Made by a program: the position numbers and the translations under genes
Shown here: positions 10,501 through 20,829 of the stretch, piece by piece
Numbering within the stretch: position 1 is the first letter of the stretch
How the letters are laid out: the number at the start of each line of letters is the position of its first letter
NCBI GenBank assembly: GCA_015499995.1
Contig: JADNRV010000325.1
Span: forward strand, 1 to 54,163
Reading direction: 5' to 3'
Source: Flammula alnicola
Taxonomy: Eukaryota; Basidiomycota; Agaricomycetes; Agaricales; Strophariaceae
Length of the DNA: 54,163 nucleotides
The notes under the pieces: model-generated
Told to the model about the DNA's origin: nothing
What the model saw: only the letters and a program-made list of their open reading frames with translations
Databases searched by the model: none

Positions 10501-12353
10501 CAGAACGATCGATTTGGGAGGAGGTGACGATGAAGAAACCATCGTCGGCGTCGCCTCTCGGTGCTGCTGCCACTGCCATTGCCAGTGCCAATTCATCAGG
10601 CTCGGGATCAAGTAAACCCCAACCACAACCCCAAAATGCGAAGGTCGACAAGCCCACGCCCACACCAGCACCAGCGCCAGCACCAGTAGCAGCACCAGTA
10701 CCAGCCGCGTCGAAGAAACAGACGAAGAAGCAGCGGCAGGCTAATAAGAAGGGTGGTGCAGGTGCTTCCAACGCTACTGCTGCCTCAAACGCTACGGAAG
10801 AACCGGCTCCTGACCCAGCTCCAGCTCCGTCGCCCAACGCCATGCCAGAACCCACATCCACCTTCGACGCCGGCGAAAACGACACCTCCGAGTCCACAGC
10901 GTCGGTGGCGGCGTCGATGTTCTCCCTCGGCTCCCTAGGCTCGATGTCGCGCATGATGCCCAGCATGGCGCGCGTGCGGCGGGACTCCGCTGCGGGCGGT
11001 GGTGGGTGGGACTCGGATGCCGCTGCGGTGTCGACGCCCCGGCCTGCGGCCAAGGTGCCGGCGCACCTCCAGGATTCAACGATGAGCATGTCGTTCAAGA
11101 GCGAGGGCACGCCGCGGCCGAGTTTGTTTAAGAAGCAGCAGCAGCAGGTGTCGGCCATGTCGGAAGGCCTGGGTGCGAATGCGGGTGCGAGTTCGACGAT
11201 CAAGGCGTCTTCGGCGGCGGCGTGGGGTTCCGCTGGGGCTGCGGGCAACCAGCAGGGTAGTCGGTCGTTGTGGGGTATATTCAACACTGACGCAACAACT
11301 GCTGCTGCCTCTGCTCCCAAGCCACAGGCGGATGGAGGACATTCTGATCGCAATCTTTGGGTTCCGGGCGGGTTTGGTAGTGTCGACGATGGTGATGATG
11401 ATGGAGATGATGGCGGAGGAGGGGGAGGAGGAGGAAGAAGAGAGGAGGAGGCACAGGACATGCAACAGTTCTGGAAACCTGCGTCTCGGATCCAGGCTGA
11501 GAAGCCGCCCTCGGTGCCGGCTCAGCAAGCACCCTCGTTCGCTACGCAACGGCTGCGACGCATGTCGGAGGCGGCTGCCTCTCCTGCTTCTCGCGCTCCT
11601 GGGGTAAAGGTGACGACGGCTGAGGCACAGAGTATATCGACCTCGCCCATCACCTCGAAGAAAGGCCGCGCGAAGAAGAACGGTAAAGGCAAGCGGGCGA
11701 CGGTCGAGGAGGTGCCGGACGATGAGGGCGACAACCGGGGCGAGATCCTGCCCGTGGACTCGCGGTTCCTCCTCGAAGACTCCGACTCCAACTCCAACAA
11801 AGTCATCCTGGAGCCGAAGCCAAGCGTCCCTCCGGCGCTGTATGACTCGATCATCAGCTACACCGACGAAGAGGAGGATGGGGAGGATGGGGCGGGTTCA
11901 TCTGCGTACGCCCACACGCCGTCGACTGCGCCGAGCTCGCCCCCGGATATCTTTGGCGGCGACGAGGCACGCATGGCTGCGGCCGTCAAGGAGCTGCGAG
12001 AGGGGACGTCGAAGATGGAGAAGTTCGTTGGAGGGGGCAGCAGCGCGTGGGGCGCCGCGGCGGGCGCGAAGCACGTTCCGTGGATGCCGCAAGCTGCGAG
12101 TGGTTCAGAGGCGGCGGAATCGCAGCACAACTCGCAGTTCTTCGTGCCGTTTGGGGGTCGTGGCGCAGCAGCAGCCAGCAAGCCGAGTGCGAGTGCGCAC
12201 CAGACGCCTGTGAGTGTGTGGGGGCAGTTGGGCAGCAAGGATAAGGGGAAGGGAAAAATGACGGACTCTGGAGGAGACGATGTGCCCAAGGCACCCAACC
12301 CGACAATACAAAATCTGAAACGAAACAAGGCCGCTGGCGGTAAATTATTCTGA
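7512..12353 (+). CDS. Very large low-complexity hypothetical protein (about 1594 aa)
   Basis: The start is placed at ATG 7512 (MASHNHPSSS) rather than at the non-ATG open frame upstream, which would encode the CT-rich leader. A single intron is likely at 8181-8237 (GTGAGT...CTACAG); it is 57 nt and has no stop, so retention would also keep the frame. Residues about 20-125 form a helical, non-repetitive block (RTLWQSFEKSL, then MKAALVKKIKELYFDNV). A second charged helical block follows WSEEEAAFEKF and includes EKEEERKAVVREER. The rest is disordered, with Ser, Ala, Pro-Ala and Gln-Pro tracts, a Gly-Met repeat built on GEYxxMG, an Asp-Gly run, and short patches such as SIWEEV, RSLWGIF, RNLWVP and SVWGQLG that recur like linear motifs. 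Lys-rich patches (KKQTKKQRQANKKG, KKGRAKKNGKGKR) may bind nucleic acid or act as nuclear signals. I do not recognise the family. Confidence 0.8.
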   Translation: MASHNHPSSSIMAPSSSSSSRVRTLWQSFEKSLTSGRSVMEHKVHAAKAKADTEYTKTPLHLRMPSAQHEAMKAALVKKIKELYFDNVRAQWAVTLQRAGLAAEAWTDMTEAEMAAVAEALGGGVEDESDEDMVVVATPPPPPPQVPAGALQPPYYGFYAMSTSTSVSTSTSSSSASLLQPLAPSLSTSTRSSNVSSASSYALVDPSAFHSEEEDDDYFNPLIVSFFFFPPSHVFTNHHVLQPTNSHDATSEDDDDDAIRIHPRRKGKVDPFGAWNSSGASSLQNSVGSGVSDSPFPIPAPVPVPRPPLASDFVHNASYGYGYGRTAATAKGKEKEKAATAPTLTTNTTAPPPPTALPSSKHSKPLRPGQGQSQPYIGPLLVSVSPEPESSSASSSPPVPTWSEEEAAFEKFKMHTRMRKIVEFHQAAARAEIGLAVAIYRSRLSSSSQKQETTDGPQTTTAHLLLEHQRAMGALQAEKEEERKAVVREERVKRRGALALASASASVGSSSLNANGNGRANGTGKRRPGRSDTIVAAPGSAARGTSAFGGPAKSQAQGKAKAEGNLAWLDTLQADVPRSLDDEFALGRVLAGSGRDEAGGWGVQRDESERGNEREEDVEAFLRQMFPSKEEGAGAMAEAEAYAANVEQQAPQPQAFARWAPSASATSGSNSTSQQRANAIVAGSGPGVSSTMSGYTSSSSSFANSQNQNHKRRPSDAARTTTASRSAFRTQAGRPSKPFGGPEESSDEDEDSRVPQRNVNGNAMTQAQAQGQSHSMNPFLDASASAMLSSRLEEELEPELAGLMKAYSQSGMSGGGMGEYDVMGEYGAIGNYSAMGGGMGEYTAMGGMGGNMGEGRRSGSGSPPMGASAFPAWGPSTWTTANASNAWAPAPTPAPALGLGRDLRTTAAATPVPVASGWTRKKPAAAGGTTTTSQPGMFASFKNPFGFADEDEPEAESAPVVQPPTTKMGANSFMSSMMNGKGKKSTAVAVEQQPQQPERSIWEEVTMKKPSSASPLGAAATAIASANSSGSGSSKPQPQPQNAKVDKPTPTPAPAPAPVAAPVPAASKKQTKKQRQANKKGGAGASNATAASNATEEPAPDPAPAPSPNAMPEPTSTFDAGENDTSESTASVAASMFSLGSLGSMSRMMPSMARVRRDSAAGGGGWDSDAAAVSTPRPAAKVPAHLQDSTMSMSFKSEGTPRPSLFKKQQQQVSAMSEGLGANAGASSTIKASSAAAWGSAGAAGNQQGSRSLWGIFNTDATTAAASAPKPQADGGHSDRNLWVPGGFGSVDDGDDDGDDGGGGGGGGRREEEAQDMQQFWKPASRIQAEKPPSVPAQQAPSFATQRLRRMSEAAASPASRAPGVKVTTAEAQSISTSPITSKKGRAKKNGKGKRATVEEVPDDEGDNRGEILPVDSRFLLEDSDSNSNKVILEPKPSVPPALYDSIISYTDEEEDGEDGAGSSAYAHTPSTAPSSPPDIFGGDEARMAAAVKELREGTSKMEKFVGGGSSAWGAAAGAKHVPWMPQAASGSEAAESQHNSQFFVPFGGRGAAAASKPSASAHQTPVSVWGQLGSKDKGKGKMTDSGGDDVPKAPNPTIQNLKRNKAAGGKLF
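8181..8237 (+). other. Predicted in-frame intron
   Basis: The donor is GTGAGTTTC and the acceptor TTCTACAG. The length is 57 nt, a multiple of three without a stop codon. Read through, it would add an odd hydrophobic block (VSFFFFPPSH) in the middle of an acidic region, so splicing is the better reading. Confidence 0.7.
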
Positions 12354-12381
12354 ATGCATGGATAGAGATGTACAACTTACT

Positions 12382-12405
12382 CTTTTCTTTCTTTCTTTCT
12401 TTCTT
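12382..12405. repeat. TTTC microsatellite
   Basis: About five tandem TTTC units lie in the likely 3' untranslated region of the large gene. Confidence 0.8.
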
Positions 12406-12409
12406 GCTG

Positions 12410-13862
12410 GCTGTTGTCGTATTGCTTTCTGGTCTTCTGTCATCATACACATAGACGCTATCCTAGGTACATCTTGTAATTTTCTTGCAATTGTAGTCAA
12501 TCAAATTTTATTCACATGTAACATTGAGATATGTTAGGATGGACTTGCCTTTGAATAACGGCATCTAGGTTTGAATATTTTTTCGAGTAGAGGTTGTACT
12601 CAGTTCAGGAAACCGAGAACTACTGCATAGAAGAAAGTGGACAAGAGTTGGGACTGGGAACAGGCGAGTTCTGCTGGCCTTTCGTTCTGGCTTCCTTGCA
12701 TTCATTGAGAGACAACGTGTAGGCGGCACACCGTGCTGTCTTGAAAATGCCGCCGAAGATAGAAGCTTAATCACGAAGGAGGCAAATCATCATTCGCAAG
12801 CTCGAATTGAATGTTCGTTATCTTCTCAGAGTTCACGGATAAAATATAATCTGCTTTCCCGGAGATTCAAGTGCATGGTCGTGTAAATCACTGTCACTCG
12901 ACTGTGTTCGCATTCACATTGAATTGACTATGGTTATTTGATCCTTGCCACCAGGTGGTTTGTTAGATGTTCGAGAACGAAGGAATAGAAACGAGAGCTG
13001 CGCCAATCCGAACCATGAGAAAACAGACTTTGATGTCAAGTCTGTGAACCAGAGGCGAGGCAGCCACGAGGATAGCACCTCTCGATGATAATTAACAAAT
13101 AATTGGAGACATGCGGCGAGGCGATAAGGTGGGTGCGTTTTCGAAGGTAGGCATATGGTGTCAAAATGAAATAGATTAGACAATTCTTCTGAACGAAAAA
13201 AGCACTCCGAGTGGGTCCCTGAATACTTGATGAACTGAACGAACCCGGCGCGTTTTTCAAGGTCTCTACCAAATCTTTGGGTACTCCGCCTTGTCCAATA
13301 GAAGACTGGGATCCAGATGTCGTGGCTTAAATAGCTCCTTAGCACAGCTAGGGTATCTTGAACACGGTCATTGGGAAAAGTATCGAGCAGTACTAGTTGA
13401 CGCTGAGCCTACCACAATATCAATGTCCCCACAGGTCGTGTGATAGCCAATCAGTGTCCCGGGCCGACTCAGAACGCGTCGAACGCGTCGCCCATTTCTA
13501 TTATCACGTGACTCGAATATTTCCGCCATGATCCTCTGATTCCTCACGCCGCAGACTTCAAGCAAGTACGCAGCGCAAGATACACGGATCTAGTGATGAT
13601 GAGTACTGAGCGGTAAACCGGGGGCACATCAGGACCGGATGTCGACACCTCAAGGTCAGCTGTTGATTGAAGGCTATTCTCAGTTAGATGCGGCTTCGAC
13701 TCGGACGGCGTCTTAGTATCGCCTCATTGTCGCCCGGTACACTGAAGACGAGTCCTTGATACCGTCCTTAACATCTTGTTTACAGGACTCTATCAATGAC
13801 TGGCTTATTTTTCCCATTTATTCGTGAATTCGAGAGCCACCATCATACCTTGAACCGAGGAA
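12410..13862. other. Intergenic, no confident gene
   Basis: Minus-strand open frames of 69 and 143 codons (12565-12774, 12914-13345) lack a recognisable domain. A short segment around 13447-13510 carries a CCAAT (about 13448), two ACGCGT boxes nine bases apart (13474 and 13483) and a CACGTG (about 13505). It looks like promoter DNA, but no clear gene was tied to it. Confidence 0.4.
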
Positions 13863-13864
13863 TA

Positions 13865-14131
13865 CTGTACCATTTTAATTAGTTCGGCCGGGGGTGTGAC
13901 CTGTGACCATGTGGACGAAATTTGTACATCAGCCAAGCTGACCTGTGACCTGAGACACATACCGAAAATTCGGCCAATATGCGGGGCGCTTGCGCCCCGC
14001 GGAGCGCTCCGGAGGTACCAACTGATCTGGAGCGCCGGCCAAAGTGTTTGTGACCTGGGACAACTGTCCGATTTCGGCCACATCCACAAGCCCTGTGACG
14101 CGTGATGGCCGAATTAATTAAAATGGTACAG
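13865..14131. mobile_element. Foldback MITE with TA target duplication, 267 bp
   Basis: The left end starts CTGTACCATTTTAATTA and the reverse complement of the right end is the same for 17 bases; identity is 24 of 25 including a shared TTCGGCC. TA dinucleotides flank both sides (13863-13864, 14132-14133). The interior is itself a diverged long palindrome: GTGACC-type repeats appear in both arms, with a GC-rich hairpin (GCGGGGCGCTTGCGCCCCGC) at the centre. TA duplications and the size fit a Tc1/mariner-type MITE. There is no coding capacity. Confidence 0.85.
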
Positions 14132-14316
14132 TAAACAAATAAAAAAGGCGAACATTTCGGCGATAAAGATAGATATGAACGAAGGGAGTCCCGTGAGTGG
14201 GGCTAGAGCTGCGTTATCTAATCGAATTCACTACTGTGAAAGTAATTACCACAAGGGTTCAGTAGACATCGGGGTTTCGTTAGCCCAGCAAGTGTTTTCT
14301 CTTCCCATTCCTTCCA

Positions 14317-17300
14317 ATGGCTTCCACAACAAACAATGGTCATGCAAGAGCAATAGCTTCTGCATGGACAGAGTTCTTCGCTAGACATCACCAAGGTGCT
14401 CCAGAAAAGCAAAAGCCAAGCCTGGATCGCCAATACGGATCGACAGCAAAGAACAGAACGGTTGAAGATGTCAGGAAGGAGTGGATCGACCAACTGACGA
14501 AAATCTCTCCGTACAGCCTTCGCAATTGGCCTGAAACGACGGACGAAGTTGGCCAGCTGAAGCTTCTGTTGGATTGGAGGTCATCCGACATGTGGGGTAC
14601 CGTGGAACGGTCTATGGGTTTAAGCGCCCAGAATTCTGAACGCCGTGGTGTAAGTTTTTACCTAAAAAAATATGATTGACTGACCATGCAAGTTAGAAAC
14701 CCGATTTACCGTCCTACGCTTATGAGAACTGGTATCATGAATCTCAAAAATCCCAAAAAGGCGGTGGGAATGCGAGAGAGAAGGAGAAGGAAGCGCGCTC
14801 AAAACCTATACCAAAGGATGCAGAACCCACGGTCCACATTGACGACCAAGAGCAATATATAGGATTCCTGCGTCCTCCATTGGTCTGGATTCGACCGATG
14901 CATAAAGAGGGGAATACGTCGATCAAGGAATCGCAGAAAGCAAGAGCCTATGCCGTGAAAAAGTCATTAACCACGATGAAGGAGTTCTATGCGATATCAG
15001 AAGAGTATTACTTAACTGAATTGCGGGGATCCCTCGAGCGGGCCCAAACCGAAGAGGACCTCCAGAAGATACATGACAGATGCGAAAAGTACCACCGAAA
15101 GGTTGCTGACATCCTCTATGAGGAATGGGATAGAGCTGTGCTCAAGTGGATCAAGGACAAGGAAGGTGGCGTCCAAGACAGCGAAGATGCCGCGAGTCAG
15201 ACTTCGGATGACGACGCCAAAGCTACAATGAACAAAGGCACGGAAACACGAAAGGTCGGTTGGAATATTCAAAATTATGTACTGGCTAACCTTCAAGGTT
15301 CAATACCATAGACTCGGTCCTCGCCTCCAACTCCTCGCGTAGATGCAACTGAAGATACGGCCAACTATCAGACCGATATCAATGAGGTTAGCGCGGGTCT
15401 CTAATTGGTATATGACGACAATCCTCACCTAGTGCAGAGCTTTACGGCGAAATGGAAGAAGGAAAAATATCCACCATCGAACATACAAAGGCATAAGCCT
15501 AAGGCTTCTACACAATTTCCAGTTGTGGAAGATATTGGCGAACACGCTCGTGTTCAGACGCAACGTTTGAACAACCGGGGAGCCCCAGGCATGGCTCCAT
15601 ACCCACAATCGGCAAAATATGCACCAAACAATCAATCGTTAGGCAACATAGTACCTGAATACCCTTCAGTGAACGATGATCAGTACCAGCCCAGATACGA
15701 AGAAAGAGAAAGAGTCCCGCACACCTTTCCCCGACCTTCATATCCAGCCAATCTTGAAGGAGATCGGGGTACGGGAAACGGAGGATCCAGGACAGGACCC
15801 CAATTTTTCCAGGCAACCACACACGTCTCCATCCCTGGCCAACCGATGAGAGGAGGACCCGAAATTTCATCGGCACAGCAGGCCCGCGCACTATACCAAA
15901 CAACAGGGCATCCTTCTTCTACGGCACCTTGGCTTCCACCGAATCATCATATCTGGACTCCAAAGGCTGAGGTAGAACCTGGGGCGGGTACGCAGACGTC
16001 GTCACGAATGCCCTGGATCCCGCAAACTCCCCTGTCTGGTCGATCGGCGACGATAGGCCAAAATGATTTTTCATCGGTCCCGCATTCTAGGGCACCATAC
16101 CAACAACGACGGCCTCCACCTCACCACCAACGACGACCCCCACCGACATCAGCTCAATCTGCCTCGCCACATGGTATGGGCTCAAATAATCCAAATGTCG
16201 GATACCCATCGCTTCGTGATCAATCGACAAGCATTGGTCAGCCCAGGGGTCACGTATGGTGCGGTCGGACTTTACGCCTCTACTTTTGTACAGGCGCCAA
16301 ATCGGCTGGCCGAAAAAAAATATATACATACACAAAAAATAGTTAATTTAATGTAGATAAGTATGCACCACAGAACAAAATTTTACCGGATATAAGGAAC
16401 GCAAGCTTTACAACGAAATCTTCAACTATGGGTCGATGAAATGGATGTTCAGAAGGTGCAGCCCATGCACGCGAAGGTCGCCATTGTAAATGCCATCCTG
16501 TGATTGACCCACAGAGCAGGTCTCGGAGCAAAGGAAGCTCAGCTGCAGGATAATAAGTTCAGTTCCCGTCAAATACACCTCCCACAGAGTAAATCTAATC
16601 TAATCCTTCACGTGATTTATTACCTGATGTGGACATGCGCACGGACCTGCGCCAAATTCGTGATTACAAACTTATCAACTTCGTCAGTTTTGAATATTTT
16701 CCTTATCCCTCTGGTAGATTTATTCTTCTCACCAAATGGAGTGTTTTTACTAGAGGGATAAGAAATCCGTTAAATTTTGGGCGACGTGATCGACTTGTTC
16801 AAAAGTAGCGGTCTAAAGTCCGACCGCACCATAGATCTGCGACAAACTGAAGACCCTCTTCGTGGCCTGTTCGTTGGGGCAGAATCGGCTTCCGATTGCA
16901 ACTTGTCTGAAATGTGGAAAGCAATGGACGAGTTGGTGGGTGGCATCCCGAAGGCTTACGCCGATGCGGAGATCGACAGATATGTCTCCATGGAAGAAGG
17001 AACGCTAGAACCACAAGAGACTGTCCAGCTGCACGGTATAAACACAGAGGGAGTGGATGAAAACGGGTCGGATATCAGTAGTTTTGATGATAGTGGAAGT
17101 GAGGGATCGAGCCTTCAGACGGAATCGGATGACGACGATACACCCACTCCGAGCGTGGTCGGCGCGAGGTCAAGTCCGGGCTTCGTGGCCTCGAATATGA
17201 CCCCAGCGCTGCAGCAATCATTTGTCAACACCTCAGCCTTAAATGGCTTCTCAAGTAGCCTTCCGACGGCCGAAACGACTCCCAGACCAGGGCGGAGGCC

Positions 17301-17358
17301 GCAAGGACAGGCAAGATCCGTCCATTTTGCGAATTCTCCCCGGGTACGATTTTTTTGA
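14317..17358 (+). pseudogene. Hypothetical gene interrupted by a 575-bp MITE
   Basis: Exons are 14317-14649, 14697-15254, 15312-15386, then 15438-16256 and 16834-17358, which are one exon split by the element at 16257-16831. Removing the element plus one TA gives an open frame of 769 codons with no frame change: GTA (16254-16256) is followed directly by GAT CTG at 16834. As it stands, translation would run into the element and stop at 16344-16346, giving about 624 residues. The N-terminus is a compact helical region (AWTEFFARHH, EVRKEW-like, LLLDWR), with a second helical region around YYLTELRGSLERAQTEED. The C-terminal half is disordered, Pro/Gln/Ser-rich with an acidic patch (SDDDDTPTP). 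I do not recognise the family. Whether it is dead, still spliced around the element, or truncated but functional cannot be told from sequence. Confidence 0.75.
16257..16831. mobile_element. TA-type MITE inside an exon, 575 bp
   Basis: The terminal inverted repeats begin TGGTGCGGTCGGACTTTA (18 bp perfect) and continue imperfectly for about 20 more bases (both arms share CTACTTTTG). TA flanks both sides (16255-16256 and 16832-16833). The interior is AT-rich and has no transposase frame. Structure points to a Tc1/mariner-type non-autonomous element. Its ends differ from those of the MITE at 13865, so two families are present. Confidence 0.9.
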
Positions 17359-17742
17359 GGTCCTGCAGCGGCATAAAGAATTGCGGTCGAAAGGGATAGT
17401 TTGGCGTTGCGCATCGGTAAGAAGGAAGATATATATCCAAAGCTAATCGAGATGTCGGTAAGGGGAGAGGATGAGATGGATGTGTAGGATATGTCGACAT
17501 TTGTATTTTAATCATTTTGACCAAGACTCTTGTATCAAGTTATGGAAGGACAGTAGGGGTATGAAGATGTAGCTTCTGCTAGTTAAATGAACTGGGAATG
17601 TGTTATAAGGCCAAAGTGAACACGAACCATCACAATCGCTCGGTTCGCCTTGAGGACGTTAATGGAACGACTCTGGCGTTTGTTCCAGAAACTCCAACGT
17701 GTTTTTCATGAAATCCAGATGTAGGCAAACTATTGGCCAACT

Positions 17743-18220
17743 TTAGCACGCCATGAGATGTCGAACATAGTCAGCCTCATCTTCGCAGTCCACGTGTGTG
17801 CTGTCGAAGAAGAAAAGATAACCATTGCAGGTAACGGTGATCCAGGTATCTGGCGAACACGCTTCGAGATAGAAAGAGCTACTTGAATAAAACGTTATCC
17901 AGCGGCAATCGCCAGTTGTGCCATGCTCGTGTTTGAGGTGTTTTTCTCTAGTTTCCTGATCAAGGAAGAGGCGATAGTAAGGCAGCGCTAGAACGCCGCA
18001 AGTACAGGAAGAGGTCCGGTTGCTCGGGGTGTATGCTGTCGGGTATACATCAAAGGAAGATCTTCCGCCCAACGGTTTCTGTGTCCTAGCCTGTACGAAA
18101 GCACCTCCCGGATTTTAAGTAAGTACTCGGGGGACAACTTGAAGCTAGCGAAAGACTGACCAGCAAAGAATTTCTTGCCACTCTGCCATAGCGAAAATGA
18201 TACTTACAATAATGCAATAC
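17743..18220 (-). CDS. Small hypothetical protein
   Basis: The main exon is 17743 to about 18100 and ends FFDSTHVDCEDEADYVRHLMAC. A possible first exon starts at an ATG near 18191 (MAEWQEILCW) and joins through a GTCAGT...GCTAG intron in frame, giving about 120 residues. The product is Cys-, Tyr- and Ser-rich (SSCTCGVLALPYYRLF, WITVTCNGYLFFF) with no recognised domain. The reading frame has no ATG of its own in the main exon, which is why the upstream exon was invoked. It could be spurious. Confidence 0.35.
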
Positions 18221-18698
18221 GCTTGCACAGTATTGCCAGTTTATAAGCGATGGGAAAGTTCGATGGCCATGGTAGGAGATCAGATTTGAATTTGAGAAAG
18301 GAGCGGGTATATAGATGTTGATTGATGCGCCGGAATAGCGCCGACGTCGTGAGACCGCAACCTTGGCTCCAACTCGGCGCACTTGAAGAAATTGTACTTA
18401 ATAGCAGTTGGGGAGTCCGCCTGCTGGTAATCACATTACACCACATTCTAGAAGGTTCAACACAGAGAACGGTATGAAATGAACGCTGCTCGACAGCGCA
18501 ATAATTATGTACCTATCGACAACAATATACGACGGAGATGGTGATGTATAGGTACAGTCCAACTCGACAGTATCCCTAATTTTGTTGTTCCGTAACCCAA
18601 GATAAAGTGATGATGCAGGCAGGACTATTGCACAAGAACGAAAAATTGGAATGCAAGACATGAGCCACTGGGGCTGTAGCATTATCATTAATGCACGT

Positions 18699-20806
18699 TT
18701 ATTGGCGAGTGAGGACATCCACGTCCTTCCAGCCCCTGACCAAGGTGCGACGCAGGCTGGCAAAGCCAGGTTCGGCGGTTTCACTTGGCAGATGATACTC
18801 AGAGGCGCTGTCCGTAAGATCCTTCGCTGTGCGACGATCAGCCGGCGCGAAAGGCTGGTTCCTGTGAGGGTGTTAGAACAAAGGGAGTCAGGAAGAAACA
18901 AGTGGAATTGACGTACAATGAGCTGAACACGAAGTCTGATGGGTTGGGCATGGTGTGCTGAAGAACCGGAGATCAGGGTTGTTATCGATGACAGAAGACG
19001 AAAATATTCACCGCTGTGATCAAGTGCAGCTCGCGTTGGATCGCGAGGCAGAAGTAATCAAGGTCTTGAATAAATGTAAGTATCTGTGTAATAAATAGAT
19101 CGAGGAGGTGAGCAACTAACCAAGATCGTTCAAATCGTAGTTGAAAGGATTTTCACTGTTGTGAGAGGGTAAATTGTATTTCGCAGGTTAGAGTAGTCAA
19201 GATCACTTACATCTCCTGACCGATCTCAAGGAAACCAAGCAAAAGGAAAGCGGCGAAAGCAGTTCCTGGGATGGTGATCCAAGTATATGCCTTGTAGATT
19301 TGGAATGGCAGGAAGAAGAGATAGAGCCTGTGATCACAATCTTTGTCAGAAGGTTTTCCAGTTGAGCATCTGTCATCGACGTACCAGAGAGACATGCGGA
19401 GATGAGCCTGGTAGGCGAAGGGCAAGGGGGTATTGCAGATACGTTCCAAATTCGAAAGGGTATCTTGGAGCGAAGTGAGATTGTTAGTAACACCAGTGGC
19501 GACGGCAGGTTGAAGCAGTCCAGCGCGCATGCACCCTAAAAATGTGGGTAAGTAATCGATCGGGATCTACTCGGTATTCGTCACATACAAGCAGTGTAGC
19601 TGTTGCGGAATAAAAGAAGGCATTAGAAAAAAAAACCATGAAGACCAACTAGAAAAACCAACTTGGATAGAATGAGGATGATTTCCAAGGGAATTTGACT
19701 CTCAACATATTCGTTAAAACGCCTCTTCTTTCCGCGTCCTTTGGGGCGAGCACTACGAGTAATGACACGTACGGTCCATTTGAAGAGCCTAAGGAGGGGA
19801 ATATAGTCGAAGACAGTGGTATGAGGAGGGTTCCGAGCGGGCTTCAATGGGCGTTCGCTGAGGACGTTGGGAAGAGCCTTTTCGGGATCGAAATCTCCGG
19901 GATTGGTGGATTCGCTATCCCGGCCACCCCGGCCAAGCTCGGTGACAGGCTGGTCAGATTTGCGATGGGCCTCCTCCTCGCCGTGCCAAAGAGGGAGCAA
20001 CTCGGCCTCGGACCCTTGGCTTCCGTTGGCATATCGAGGAAGAAAAGAAATCAAAGGATACAGGTCCTCGTAATAGGCCCCTGGTTCGTCTCGCAGGAAG
20101 TGCTATGAGTGATCACACGACCATTTTAGTTAGAAACGTACGGATTCGCTATAACTCATTCTTACCTTCACGGAGACGGCATAGGCGAGTATCTATCGAG
20201 GTTACTATGTTAGACCAGTATGACGAGTCTTGAGTACCATGAGGCGACGTACGAGGTTTACCATGGTTTTCTTCTCGATGACGTTCTGGAGGGCTGTAGT
20301 GTTTGCGGCTGCACCTTTCCGCTCGACAGGGATATGAAGCCAAAACTTTGATAGAGTAGGAAGTAAGAAAATTACTCGACATATGAAAAGAAGGAACTCA
20401 CCAGCTGTGCAAGATTTCGCGACGCAGTGATAATGTTCGTCCACATTTTCCTTCCATCTTGGTATCTTAAACAAGATAGTTCCTAAGAAGCTAAAAATTG
20501 GAGTCGGAAAAGAGATGACGAACCTTTCATATGCTGAAGATGTGCGAAATGATATGACCAAACCGAGCACTGTACCGAGGACAGTCAAGAGCTGATTGGA
20601 AATGCCGAGGTCATGAGAAGTCTTTTCAGACACCAACACCACCACTTTCGATGAAGAGGTAAGAAACAGTCAAAAGCATGAAATGACATCCTACTGGTGG
20701 CGACCAAGGAGAAGAAAAGGACCTCCGGCCAGATGTCGTTGATAACTGTCGCTTGGAACTTTTTGGCAGTCCATGTGCCACGAAATAGGGGATTCGCCGA
20801 GACCAT
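18699..20806 (-). CDS. Bestrophin-family anion channel-like protein (about 475 aa)
   Basis: Thirteen exons were assembled: 20695-20806, 20524-20644, 20402-20465, 20253-20345, 20166-20192, 19663-20102, 19589-19599, 19385-19535, 19211-19327, 19121-19155, 19012-19064, 18917-18957 and 18699-18861. They sum to 1428 nt with no frame break. The signature is clear: LLTVLGTVLGLVISFRTSSAY, then ERYQDGRKMWTNIITASRNL, later SLQDTLSNLERICNTPLPFA and YQAHLRMSLWLYLFFLPFQ. These are the bestrophin / UPF0187 membrane helices and connecting segments. The family forms chloride or other anion channels in membranes; the substrate here is unknown. A hydrophilic insert of about 100 residues (around 20040-19780) separates the two membrane halves. 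The seventh exon is only 11 nt. The start at ATG 20806 gives a short leader before the first helix. Confidence 0.88.
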
Positions 20807-20829
20807 GCTCGCAACCAGGGTATGAAGTT

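Noticed and set aside
8162..12450. Long open frames on the opposite strand of the large gene (up to about 380 codons)
   Set aside because: They mirror the GC-rich, biased codon use of the sense gene, are low complexity and have no domain or introns.
12914..13345. 143-codon minus-strand open frame
   Set aside because: No domain, no spliced continuation and no convincing start context; might be a remnant but cannot be supported.
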